35,778 nt of DNA from Streptosporangium subroseum. Lineage in GTDB: Bacteria > Actinomycetota > Actinomycetes > Streptosporangiales > Streptosporangiaceae. A program made the position numbers and the translations under genes. The stretch spans positions 1 through 35,778 of the forward strand of contig NZ_FZOD01000085.1 in assembly GCF_900188345.1 (NCBI RefSeq). Direction: 5' to 3'. Numbering within the stretch: position 1 is the stretch's first letter; each line of letters starts with the position of its first letter. This document shows, one piece after another, positions 23,605-30,610 of the stretch. The notes under the pieces were generated by a model, which was not told the DNA's origin, made no database searches, and worked only from the letters and a program-made list of their open reading frames with translations.

Positions 23605-24054
23605 TCAGAGCAGCAGGTCGAAGACACGTATCGTGCGTTCCCACTGCTCGGTCGCGGGGTTCTTCACCTCCGGATCCACGATCTTGAAAGCCTGAGCCAG
23701 TGCCACTGACAGGCCGCCGACGATCTCGGGCAGGCGGCCGGCGGTCTCCTCGCCGACCGACAGGTCGAGCGGAGGCAGCATGGCGAGCTGCTCCAGGATG
23801 GGTTTCAGCTCGATGTCCTCATCGAGGAGGCGGAACCGGTGGATGCTCTCCTGGAGGCCCTTGGTGACGGGTAGATCCCAGGGTTCGATGATGTCGCGAC
23901 GGTTCGCCTTGGCGTGGGCCTGGCCGATCACCAGAAGGTCGTAGACCTTGTCGTTCACGAAGCCGCTGTAGCGCCGGAGGTCGTCCTTGTCGACGTCGAC
24001 ACCCGCGGCGCTGCGGAAGAAACGTTCGAATCTCGACACCGCCATGAGAACCAT
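23605..24054 (-). CDS. DUF1931 family protein with histone-like fold
   Basis: The 149-residue protein begins MVLMAVSRFERFFRSAAGVD and carries the DUF1931 core, including DLRRYSGFVNDKVYDLLVIG and AKANRRDIIEPWDLPVTKG. The family's structural representative, Aquifex aeolicus Aq_328, has a tandem, pseudodimeric histone fold; the helix-turn-helix-turn-helix spacing seen here agrees with that. The second half (TERLPEIVGG-like helices) is the matching pseudorepeat. Whether bacterial DUF1931 proteins bind DNA is not settled. AAGGAG lies before ATG 24054, and the gene starts 27 bases after the chimeric gene, so the two are probably an operon. A stress or chromatin role is inference. The 23401-23604 gap downstream holds nothing I can support. 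Confidence 0.85.
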   Translation of the reverse strand: MVLMAVSRFERFFRSAAGVDVDKDDLRRYSGFVNDKVYDLLVIGQAHAKANRRDIIEPWDLPVTKGLQESIHRFRLLDEDIELKPILEQLAMLPPLDLSVGEETAGRLPEIVGGLSVALAQAFKIVDPEVKNPATEQWERTIRVFDLLL

Positions 24055-24081
24055 GGGGGTCTCCTTCCTTCCGGCCTGGAA

Positions 24082-24366
24082 TCACTCTCCAGCCTGCGAG
24101 CCGATGTTGGACGTCATGATGATCACGGTGTTGCGGAAGTTGACCGTACGGCCCTGGGCATCGGTGAGCCGCCCGTCGTCGAAGACGAGGATGGTTTCGC
24201 TGCCCTTCTTGTCCAGGCCGCAGGCCAGGGAGACCGCGGTCGGCTCGTTGATTTCGACGGGGAAGTCGTGCCGGGCGAGTGTGTCCACCGCGTGCTGGGC
24301 CGCTTCGTAGGTGCCGTAGGTCGCCAATACCGTCTTGTGGCTCTCGTGGATGTCTTGGGTTCTCAT
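24082..24366 (-). CDS. Chimeric stress-protein gene: YflT-like + DnaK + ClpB fragments
   Basis: An uninterrupted 94-codon frame with AAGGGG seven bases before ATG 24366. Residues 1-37 (HKTVLATYGTYEAAQHAVDT, LARHDFPVE) look like the start of a YflT/GSP17M general stress protein. Residues 39-63 (INEPTAVSLACGLDKKG, SETILVFD) match the DnaK nucleotide-binding-domain segment INEPTAA-LAYGLDKK-ILVFD. Residues 63-91 (DDGRLTDAQGRTVNFRNT, VIIMTSNIGSQ) match the second AAA+ domain of ClpB around sensor 1. The joins fall at short shared words (F-D at the second). No segment is a complete domain, so chaperone activity is impossible; a decoy, regulator, peptide or an expressed fusion relic are all open. 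It leads an apparent operon with DUF1931. Confidence 0.75.
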   Translation of the reverse strand: MRTQDIHESHKTVLATYGTYEAAQHAVDTLARHDFPVEINEPTAVSLACGLDKKGSETILVFDDGRLTDAQGRTVNFRNTVIIMTSNIGSQAGE

Positions 24367-24511
24367 GGATCAACCCCTTGTGGTTAGTTGTTCCGGCTAC
24401 TGAGAAGCCTCGGTCACACGCCATCAGCCACAGCCCAAAGATCAGCCTCCTACGGATCCAGTCAAAGGGCTCGGATCGCTCCCCCGAAACCCCCAGATAT
24501 CCATTTTTGGA

Positions 24512-24694
24512 TCAAACAACAGAGGCGGTAGGCGAGGGCCGACTCGGTCCTTGTCCGCGCGCGGGCGGCGGGCCAGGCCCGCGAGCCCGTCGTTCCGGAC
24601 GGCGGCCCTCCCGGCTCGTCTCGAAGGGCACGATCAACTCGTCCCGGGCCAGGCGGTCGACCGCGTGATAGAGGCTGCGAGACAGCCCCGCCAC
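24512..24694 (-). pseudogene. Remnant of a PadR-family regulator
   Basis: A 60-codon frame carries SLYHAVDRLARDELIVPFET and SREGRRPER, the recognition helix and wing of PadR winged-helix regulators, where the usual sequence continues E-R-T-x-Y-x-L-T-x-A-G. Here it turns into Arg/Gly/Pro-rich filler right after PERR, and the first helices of the domain are missing upstream. This looks like a truncated, frameshifted relic. PadR proteins repress transporter and stress genes in response to phenolics and drugs. I see no intact copy nearby. Confidence 0.45.
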
Positions 24695-24769
24695 GCCCTG
24701 CCTCCGCCGCGCCCAACTCCCGCCAGCCTCCGCATCGGCGACCTCGTCTGAGGCCGGCTCCCCTGCTCA

Positions 24770-24813
24770 TTCCCAGGAAGTTCCCAGGGCGTTCGCAGGG
24801 AGTTTCTGGGGGT
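24770..24813. repeat. Four 11-bp direct repeats (possible response-regulator box)
   Basis: TTCCCAGGAAG, TTCCCAGGGCG, TTCGCAGGGAG and TTTCTGGGGGT follow without gaps. In the register starting one base earlier they read (A/G)TTC-CAGG. Head-to-tail repeats of exactly 11 bp are the binding format of OmpR/PhoB-type regulators such as Streptomyces PhoP and of SARP activators. No intact gene starts nearby. An 18-bp perfect palindrome, GGACCTCGGCCGAGGTCC, lies at 24855-24872. From 24873 to the STAS gene I find only a CCGGTAA/TTACCGG hairpin (25056-25073) and AT-richer DNA (about 25095-25200) that could hold a promoter. Confidence 0.4.
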
Positions 24814-25357
24814 AGGGGCGCAAGCTGGACGGGCATGACACGCCGAAGCAGGCAGGACCTCGGCCGAGGTCCGGTCGTTGACGGCTGTTCGGCCTCACGC
24901 TCTTTACCCACCGATGACCCGCACCGCGAGAGCGGTGCATATCCTGGGAGAAATCCGATTCCTCGGCAAAAGGCTCCATGAAAGACTGCTTCGGCGCGGA
25001 CTTCTGTCAGAGAACGCGACAACTCATATGCGCCACGTTCCCGGCAATGTGATCACCGGTAAGTGATTACCGGCGAGTCGGGATCCCATCGCCGATCTTG
25101 CTCATATCGGGTCCTCGGATATTTGAATTTCATGATGAATGCGAAAAGTTACATTTGCGATTGATCTCGAATGCCTTTCATCAAGGAACGCTATGATTTG
25201 TACCGTCCGAAGCGTCGCGAACATCGCAAGCTCCAGGGCTGTCAAGACCCTGCAGCATCGACGCGGTGGGGGTTGAGCGATCGCGACCGAGGTCGACACC
25301 TCGATGCCGCTCCGCCGCCTTCACGTGTCTTCATGCGATACCTGCGAGGAGGTGACG

Positions 25358-25774
25358 ATGACCGCGCTGCGGTTCACAACCAAGAGCCTGACCGGCTGCG
25401 TGCTGGTCACGGTCTCCGGCGAACTCGACATAGCCACCAAACCGGAGCTCATCCACTATGTGAACAACATCCTCAGCACTCGCGTCGGCATGGTCGTTCT
25501 CGACCTCAGCGGGATCACCTTCATCGACGCCCAGGGCCTGAGCGCGCTCATCATGATCAAGCGTCAGGCGCAGCTGGTCCACACGGAACTGGTGCTTGCC
25601 GGAACGCCGCCCATCGTCCTGTCGCTCCTCAGAATCACCCGCCTGGACAAGCACTTCCGTGCGTTTCCTCAAATGGCGACGGCGGACTACCTCCGGCTCG
25701 TCGACCATCTCCCCGAGCGGTCCACGGCGGAACCGAGCGAGAAACCATCCATGGCCGGACAGAGCAGAATCTGA
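25358..25774 (+). CDS. STAS-domain anti-sigma factor antagonist lacking the phospho-Ser
   Basis: The start is ATG 25358, with GAGGAGG six bases upstream, giving 138 residues; a frame opening 18 codons earlier has no such site. Residues 1 to about 110 form a STAS domain of the SpoIIAA/RsbV type: VLVTVSGELDIATKPELIHY, VVLDLSGITFIDAQGLSALI, ELVLAGTPPIVLSLLRITRL. The motif that normally reads D-S-S/T-G and is phosphorylated by the anti-sigma kinase is D57-A58-Q59-G60 here, so phosphorylation at that site is not possible. Such proteins may bind anti-sigma factors constitutively or sense another signal. The tail (about 111-138) is polar and disordered. No anti-sigma factor or sigma gene lies in the window. 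Confidence 0.85.
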   Translation: MTALRFTTKSLTGCVLVTVSGELDIATKPELIHYVNNILSTRVGMVVLDLSGITFIDAQGLSALIMIKRQAQLVHTELVLAGTPPIVLSLLRITRLDKHFRAFPQMATADYLRLVDHLPERSTAEPSEKPSMAGQSRI

Positions 25775-25834
25775 GCGGCGCCCTCCTGATCACCAGACGG
25801 ATCGTTCGGTCCGGGGCCGGATGATCCGGGCTGA

Positions 25835-25840
25835 TAAAGT
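25835..25840 (+). promoter_or_regulatory. Candidate -10 box of the trpS leader
   Basis: TAAAGT fits the -10 pattern and ends six bases before the leader-peptide ATG at 25847, so transcription could begin at or next to that ATG and the peptide would be leaderless. I see no convincing -35 box. Confidence 0.4.
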
Positions 25841-25846
25841 AGAGGC

Positions 25847-25888
25847 ATGCATCGTCTGTCGTGTCTGAGCTGGTGGCGCTCCTCATAG
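25847..25888 (+). CDS. Trp-codon leader peptide of trpS
   Basis: ATG 25847 opens a 13-codon frame, MHRLSCLSWWRSS, ending at TAG 25886-25888. Two adjacent TGG codons (25871-25876) sit at positions 9 and 10. For a 13-residue peptide in front of a tryptophanyl-tRNA synthetase this is the signature of ribosome-mediated attenuation: the ribosome stalls at the Trp codons when charged tRNA-Trp is scarce. An AGAGG lies very close upstream, but translation may be leaderless. The peptide itself probably has no function after synthesis. Confidence 0.8.
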   Translation: MHRLSCLSWWRSS

Positions 25889-25941
25889 GAGCGGCCATCT
25901 CTCGCGCATGACCCCGGGCCGTTCGAATGGACGGCCCTTCT
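25877..25941 (+). promoter_or_regulatory. Trp attenuator: pause, antiterminator and terminator helices
   Basis: Three competing helices can be drawn. Pause hairpin: CGCTCCT (25877-25883) with AGGAGCG (25887-25893), loop CAT. Antiterminator: GAGCGGCC (25889-25896) with GGCCGTTC (25917-25924), eight pairs including one G-U. Terminator: GGGCCGTTC (25916-25924) with GGACGGCCC (25929-25937), tetraloop GAAT, followed by TTCT. A ribosome halted on the Trp codons would cover the 5' arm of the pause hairpin, free GAGCGGCC to form the antiterminator, and let transcription reach trpS. In Streptomyces coelicolor the auxiliary, indolmycin-resistant trpRS1 is known to be controlled this way. Confidence 0.78.
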
Positions 25942-26025
25942 GCATTTCCTGGATGCTTCCGCGTCTTCCCTGGATGAAGGGGCCGCCCTCAGAACGGCGG
26001 ATCACCCAGCAGCCAGGAGACCATT

Positions 26026-27141
26026 GTGAACACCAGCCTCGATGTCGAACAGCCCGTCCGCCCCGCACGCCTTCCTCCTCCCTCCGACCTGCTGGGGGTG
26101 TCCACCGCCCAGCGCCGCACCGCTTCGCTGGAGGAGTCGATCCGCCGGGATCCCGGGCGGTTCCGCGTGCTCACCGGAGACCGTCCCACCGGCCTGCTGC
26201 ACCTGGGCCACTACTTCGGCACCCTCCACAACCGGGTCCGCCTGCAGAACCTCGGTGTGGAGATGTTCCTGGTCATCGCCGACTACCAGGTCCTCACCGA
26301 CCGGGACGTCGCCGATCACCTCACCGAGCACGTCGAGGGCCTGATACTGGACTATCTGGCCATCGGCATCGACCCCGGCCGGAGCACGATCTTCGCCCAC
26401 AGCGCGATCCCCGCCCTCAACCAGCTGCTCCTGCCCTTCCTCAGCCTGGTCTCGGTCGCGGAGCTGAGCCGTAACCCCACCGTCAAGGACGAGATCGCCC
26501 ACTCCCGGCAGTCCTCCGTCAGCGGGCTCATGTTCACCTACCCCGCCCACCAGGCGGCCGACATCCTGTTCTGCAAGGCCAACCTCGTCCCGGTCGGCCA
26601 GGATCAGCTGCCCCACCTGGAACTCACCCGTACCATCGCCCGCCGCTTCAACGACCGCTACGGCACCGGCGCGGCGGTGTTCCCCGAGCCCGACGCCCTG
26701 CTGTCCACCGCGCCGCTGCTGCTGGGCACCGACGGCACCAAGATGAGCAAGAGCCGCGGCAACGCCATCGCCCTGGCCGCGAGCGCCGATGAGACCGCCA
26801 AACTGATCCGGGGCGCCAAGACCGACGCCGACCGGCACATCACCTATGATCCGGCCACCCGGGCCGAGGTCTCCAGCCTCGTCCTGCTGGCCGCGCTCTG
26901 CCTGAACCGCGACCCCCGTCTGGTCGCCGAAGACATCGGTGCGGGAGGAGCGGCCGCTCTGAAGCGGACCGTCACCGAGGCCGTCAACGAATACCTGGCC
27001 CCGATCCGGAAACGCCGCGCCCGGTATGCCCAGGAGCGCGCCTACATCCAACAGGTCCTGCGCGACGGCATCGAACGCGCCAACACCGTCGCCGAGACCA
27101 CCCTCAAAGAGGTGCGAACCGCCATGAACGCCCTCTACTAG
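26026..27141 (+). CDS. trpS: Tryptophanyl-tRNA synthetase, auxiliary type
   Basis: The 371-residue class Ic enzyme charges tRNA-Trp. It shows the HIGH motif as HLGH (59-62) within GDRPTGLLHLGHYFGTL, the tryptophan-pocket region YPAHQAADILFCKANLVPVG with QDQLPHLELTR, and KMSKS at 239-243. The first 45 residues are an extension compared with the bacterial housekeeping form. GTG 26026 follows CAGGAG at seven bases. The upstream Trp attenuator and the resemblance to regulated second synthetases of Streptomyces suggest an auxiliary enzyme that may resist Trp-analogue antibiotics such as indolmycin; this is inferred from regulation and context, as no biosynthetic cluster is visible. A strong terminator follows. 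Confidence 0.93.
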   Translation: MNTSLDVEQPVRPARLPPPSDLLGVSTAQRRTASLEESIRRDPGRFRVLTGDRPTGLLHLGHYFGTLHNRVRLQNLGVEMFLVIADYQVLTDRDVADHLTEHVEGLILDYLAIGIDPGRSTIFAHSAIPALNQLLLPFLSLVSVAELSRNPTVKDEIAHSRQSSVSGLMFTYPAHQAADILFCKANLVPVGQDQLPHLELTRTIARRFNDRYGTGAAVFPEPDALLSTAPLLLGTDGTKMSKSRGNAIALAASADETAKLIRGAKTDADRHITYDPATRAEVSSLVLLAALCLNRDPRLVAEDIGAGGAAALKRTVTEAVNEYLAPIRKRRARYAQERAYIQQVLRDGIERANTVAETTLKEVRTAMNALY

Positions 27142-27147
27142 GACCGA

Positions 27148-27184
27148 CCTCGGTGGCGCTCTCCCACGGAGAGCGCCACCGAGG
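27148..27184 (+). terminator. 17-bp hairpin terminator after trpS
   Basis: CCTCGGTGGCGCTCTCC (27148-27164) pairs perfectly with 27168-27184 around CAC, six bases past the stop. Part of its second arm, GGAGAGCGCCACCG, recurs about 60 bases downstream near 27228-27241, which suggests a local duplication. Confidence 0.88.
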
Positions 27185-27354
27185 GCCGGCGGTCCTTCTC
27201 GGCCGCCGCCGAAGGGCTTCCCTCCGTGGAGAGCGCCACCGCATCCCACCCGGCGGGCCGCCGCTCTCGCCCAAGCTCGGGGACACAGCCGTATCACAGG
27301 GTGAATAGGCGGATAATCCTCAGTTACCACCCAAGGGATTAGCGTTGCTTTTGC

Positions 27355-27360
27355 TACGCT
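27355..27360 (+). promoter_or_regulatory. Candidate -10 box of the glycosyltransferase gene
   Basis: TACGCT ends six bases before GTG 27367. With no ribosome binding site in between, this spacing suggests a leaderless transcript starting at the GTG. No good -35 box is visible. Confidence 0.35.
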
Positions 27361-27366
27361 CGATGA

Positions 27367-28437
27367 GTGCTTCATTTCCGACGCAAGCCCACGTCAGGCG
27401 GACCGTCGTCCTTACGGGTGCGTGTGGTATCAGAGACCACTTTCACCATACGTGGCCACGGGGTGCACACCGCCTATGAGGAGTGCCTCCAGGCGACCAG
27501 TGGAATGCCCGACGTAGAGCAGGTTTCAGGTCTTCGGGCGTATGGAAGATCCGTCATTCTTCACGTGCACACGATGGGCCCCGTAATGGTGCTTCGGATG
27601 CTGACCCATCGAGGTCCGCGACTGATCACCGCTCATGTCACGCCGGCATCGCTTATCGGAAACATTCTTGGAGCCGATTACTTCCCCGGATTCGCCCGAT
27701 GGTACATGAAGGTCGTCTACAACTTGGCGGATCTTGTCCTGTCGGTCAGCCAGGCCACGACGGCGGAGCTTGAGGAGATCGGCGTCCGGCGCCGGATCCA
27801 TCTCACGGTCAACGCCATCAACGAACGGCAGATCCAACTGCTTTCCCACCAGAGAAGCAGCCTGCGCCAGCAGTTTGGATGGGGGGACGAACTGGTCGTC
27901 CTCGGCGTTGGCCAAATACAGTCGCGAAAGGGCATAGAAGAATTCGTCGAGTGCGCCAGGAGGCTCCCGCACCTGCGGTTCGTCTGGGTGGGCGGAATGC
28001 CGTTCGGCGTGCTGTCGGACAGGCGGAGCGAGCTCACACGTCTCTGCGAGGACGCACCGGAAAACGTCAGGTTCACCGGACTGCTTCCCCGGGAAAAGGT
28101 CTTCGAATATTACGCGGCCTCCGACGTCTTCTTTCTTCCGTCCAAACACGAGACATTCGGACTGGCAACCCTGGAGGCCGCCACCGCCGGCCTGCCCCTG
28201 ATCCTGAGCGACCTGGATTGTTATCAGAACTGGCTTCAGGATGCGTATGTGCACGGCGAGACGGTAACGGACTACGTTGAGATGATCCGGAGCATGGAGA
28301 GCGAGGCACAGCGGGCGAAGTGGGGAGAGCAGGCGTCCGAGGTGGCGGCACGGTACGGAACCCAGATGCTCACGCACGGTCTCCGCGAGGCCTATTCCCT
28401 TGCCTCTCGGCGTTCTCTCTCGTCACAAAAATCCTGA
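27367..28437 (+). CDS. GT4-family glycosyltransferase (GT-B fold)
   Basis: The 356-residue protein has the two Rossmann halves of a GT-B enzyme. The N-terminal half contains SETTFTIRGHGVHTAYEECL, LHVHTMGPVMVLRML, AHVTPASLIGNILGADYFP and NLADLVLSVSQATTAELEEI; the C-terminal half has the donor-site motif KHETFGLATLEAATAGLPLI with the E-x7-E pair. The HVHTMGP and AHVTP segments recall retaining glycosyltransferases that glycosylate diacylglycerol in Gram-positive bacteria, so a glycolipid substrate is possible, though a different acceptor cannot be excluded. There is no membrane helix; peripheral membrane binding would be normal. GTG 27367 fits a leaderless start; GTG 27418 is an alternative. 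It stands alone between trpS and a membrane protein gene. Confidence 0.87.
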   Translation: MLHFRRKPTSGGPSSLRVRVVSETTFTIRGHGVHTAYEECLQATSGMPDVEQVSGLRAYGRSVILHVHTMGPVMVLRMLTHRGPRLITAHVTPASLIGNILGADYFPGFARWYMKVVYNLADLVLSVSQATTAELEEIGVRRRIHLTVNAINERQIQLLSHQRSSLRQQFGWGDELVVLGVGQIQSRKGIEEFVECARRLPHLRFVWVGGMPFGVLSDRRSELTRLCEDAPENVRFTGLLPREKVFEYYAASDVFFLPSKHETFGLATLEAATAGLPLILSDLDCYQNWLQDAYVHGETVTDYVEMIRSMESEAQRAKWGEQASEVAARYGTQMLTHGLREAYSLASRRSLSSQKS

Positions 28438-28546
28438 AGTGAATCATCAGCCGAGGTCGCACCCGTGCTGTGCCGCGGAGCGGACGGCACTCCACTACTC
28501 TCACCTGAGTTGATCTGTTTTCGGGGGCGAAGACAGAAAGGGTCAC

Positions 28547-29572
28547 ATGGCTCAGGTACCGCAGGCGGAGACGCAATCCTCAGCGACGGCGGCTCTCCGC
28601 TTCGGCGCGGTTCTGGCCGCGGCGGGACCGGTGATCCTGCCAACTTTCAAGGTCGGCGGGGAAAGCACCATATGGATCGTCTGCTCCGGAACTTTTTCCA
28701 GTCCCCACGCCCTGGAGAGCGCGGCGCGAGAACTGCTGTTCTGGGCCACGCTCCTGTTGCCGGTCGTCCTGGCCGGCCTCGTCCTGCGCGCGCCGCGCCG
28801 GGCCACTCTCACGGCCACCCTGGCGATCGGCTCCGTGCTCGCGCTCGGGCTGTTCACGGCGATCTTCCTGCCGGGCACCGACCTGTGCGGCGAGCGCGAA
28901 CTTCCCGTCGTGCTGCCCTGGCTCATGATCGCCTGCTACCCGGTGGCCGCGGTGTCACTGGCTCTGGCTGCCCGGTCGCCGCTGTCACGCACGGAGCGGG
29001 GGGGCGCTCTCTGGACGCTCGCCGTCGCCGCCGCGGCGTGGACGGCGATCACCTGCCGCCTTCCGACGATGACCTGGAGCCTTCCGGCAGCGACCGACGA
29101 CGTCCTGATCCCCGGCCTCCGCTACGAGGAGGCTTACGGACCCGCGGAGTCGTTCTGGAACGCCCTTGAGGCATGGGTCCCCGGAGCCGCCGCGATCGGC
29201 CTGCCGGTCGTGATCGTCGCACTGGCCGCGGCGGCGAAGGGCGCCTCCGCCCGGTGGGGGCGGTCGGCCGCCGCCGGAGCCGGAGCGCTCCTTCTTGTCT
29301 TCGCCCTGCTCGACGCCGTGGTGCAGTTCAGCCCCTACGAGGGTGATTTCCAGGAATATCCCCTCGGCCTGGTCAGATGGCCCCTGCTCCTCGCGGCCGC
29401 TCTCGTCGTGGCAGCCGCCTGGAGCCGCCGGGAGCCGCTCTCCGTGACCGGAGTCGTTCGCTCGCTGCGGAGCAGGATCCCAGGACGGCCGAAGGACCTC
29501 GCCGTACTGGTCGTGATCGTGGTCGCGGCCGTCTGGCTCGTCGTCTCCTCCTTCGAGCCGGCCTCGCCGTGA
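28547..29572 (+). CDS. Polytopic membrane protein of unknown function
   Basis: ATG 28547 follows AAAGGG at four bases. The 341-residue product has about eight hydrophobic helices (near 18-35, 66-80, 87-110, 122-142, 153-170, 214-230, 240-258, 278-293, with a last one at 319-335), separated by short basic loops. Two extracellular-looking segments contain a possible cysteine pair (Cys46 and Cys113) and an acidic stretch near 180-205. The base composition and codon use are normal for the window, so it is probably a native gene. I recognise no family; it might be a transporter accessory or a sensor domain. Alternating helices with little conserved polarity give no hint of a substrate. Confidence 0.65.
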   Translation: MAQVPQAETQSSATAALRFGAVLAAAGPVILPTFKVGGESTIWIVCSGTFSSPHALESAARELLFWATLLLPVVLAGLVLRAPRRATLTATLAIGSVLALGLFTAIFLPGTDLCGERELPVVLPWLMIACYPVAAVSLALAARSPLSRTERGGALWTLAVAAAAWTAITCRLPTMTWSLPAATDDVLIPGLRYEEAYGPAESFWNALEAWVPGAAAIGLPVVIVALAAAAKGASARWGRSAAAGAGALLLVFALLDAVVQFSPYEGDFQEYPLGLVRWPLLLAAALVVAAAWSRREPLSVTGVVRSLRSRIPGRPKDLAVLVVIVVAAVWLVVSSFEPASP

Positions 29573-29917
29573 CACCCGGCGGCGCCCTCACCTCGCGTCG
29601 CCCGTTCCGCCGGAGCCGACAGGCGACAGCGCTGCGGAAATCGCCGAGGACCTGACGAAGACCGAGGGGAGCACGTACGATCGCGCGCGGCGGGCCATCT
29701 CCCGATTTCCACGTTCTTTCCCCTGTGAAACGGGAGATCAGAGCACACCATCAAGCGCAGGCCCGTAAAACCCCAATGGGACTCTTCGCTGCGAGTCCAT
29801 GGTGATCGCGATCAATCTCGCATGAAGTCGAACCTCTCCGTATAACGCCCCCCTTGCCCCTGCCGATTTTCTGGCAAGGTATCTGGGATCACCATCCCCC
29901 CGATCAAGGACGGAACG
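29573..29917. other. Intergenic region with two inverted repeats
   Basis: The 345 bases hold no frame I can support. ATCTCCCG (29697-29704) is inverted as CGGGAGAT (29731-29738), and GGACTC / GAGTCC lie near 29788 and 29803. The right part is AT-richer and probably carries the promoter of the DUF4282 gene; GGACGGA lies three bases before that gene's ATG. Confidence 0.5.
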
Positions 29918-30463
29918 ATGACCAACCCCTACCAGAACCAGGATCCGCAGTACGGCGCCAACCCCTACCAGGCGCAGGATCCGCAGTATGGGGCCAATCC
30001 CTACCAGACCCAGGACCCGCAGTACGGGGCCGGCCCCTACCAGGCCCAGGAACCGCAGTACGGCGCCAACCCGTACCAGACTCAGGATCCACAGCAGGGC
30101 TACGGAAATTATGGACAGCAGCCCTCCCAGCCCACCTACCAGCAGCAGATGTACCAGCAGCCCAAGACCGCGGGAACCGGGTTCTTCGCCCGCCTTTTCG
30201 ATCTCAGCTTCGACCACTACGTGACGACGAGCGTCATCAAGGTCATCTTTATCGTCATTGTGGTGCTCCAGGGGCTCTCGGCGCTCTCCTTCGTGGCCTC
30301 CGCCTTCGTCGCGAGCACGACGGCCGGCATCATCACGTTCTTGATCGCACCGATCGTCTGGTTCTTCGCCGTCCTCCTCACCCGCGTATGGATGGAACTG
30401 CTGATCGTCATCTTCAAGATCAAGGAGGACCTGGGAGCAATTCGCGCCCGCGGCGAAATCTGA
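29918..30463 (+). CDS. DUF4282 membrane protein with NPYQ repeats
   Basis: The 181-residue protein starts at ATG 29918 after GGACGGA. Residues 3-60 are five tandem copies of a 12-residue unit, NPYQxQDPQYGA, followed by a Gln/Tyr-rich spacer to about 80. Residues about 86-175 are the DUF4282 domain: FFARLFDLSFDHYVTTSVIK, then two membrane helices (about 105-125 and 137-160) and RVWMELLIVIFKIKEDL. DUF4282 proteins are small membrane proteins of unknown role in actinobacteria and others. The Tyr/Gln/Pro-rich repeats are cytoplasmic by the usual topology and look like a low-complexity, possibly condensate-forming or scaffold arm. Five matching 36-bp DNA repeats make the copy number unstable. Confidence 0.85.
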   Translation: MTNPYQNQDPQYGANPYQAQDPQYGANPYQTQDPQYGAGPYQAQEPQYGANPYQTQDPQQGYGNYGQQPSQPTYQQQMYQQPKTAGTGFFARLFDLSFDHYVTTSVIKVIFIVIVVLQGLSALSFVASAFVASTTAGIITFLIAPIVWFFAVLLTRVWMELLIVIFKIKEDLGAIRARGEI

Positions 30464-30509
30464 GGTGTCCCGTTTTTTCAGGGGGATCGGCGACCGTCAC
30501 CTGGATCGT

Positions 30510-30527
30510 CCGTACCCTCTCGTACGG
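30510..30527. promoter_or_regulatory. Inverted repeat upstream of the XRE regulator
   Basis: CCGTAC (30510-30515) and GTACGG (30522-30527) form an 18-bp dyad with a six-base centre, about 85 bases before the regulator's start. It could be its own operator. Confidence 0.35.
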
Positions 30528-30610
30528 CAGGCCGTGGGACAGATCGTGCCCCTGTCCATGAATACCGACAATTCCCTCGACGGAATAGACGGACCCCGCA
30601 GACTGGGAGT

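Noticed and set aside
26026..28437. Indolmycin-type biosynthetic cluster around trpS
   Set aside because: The neighbours are a lone glycosyltransferase and membrane proteins; no biosynthetic enzymes for a Trp-derived antibiotic are visible.
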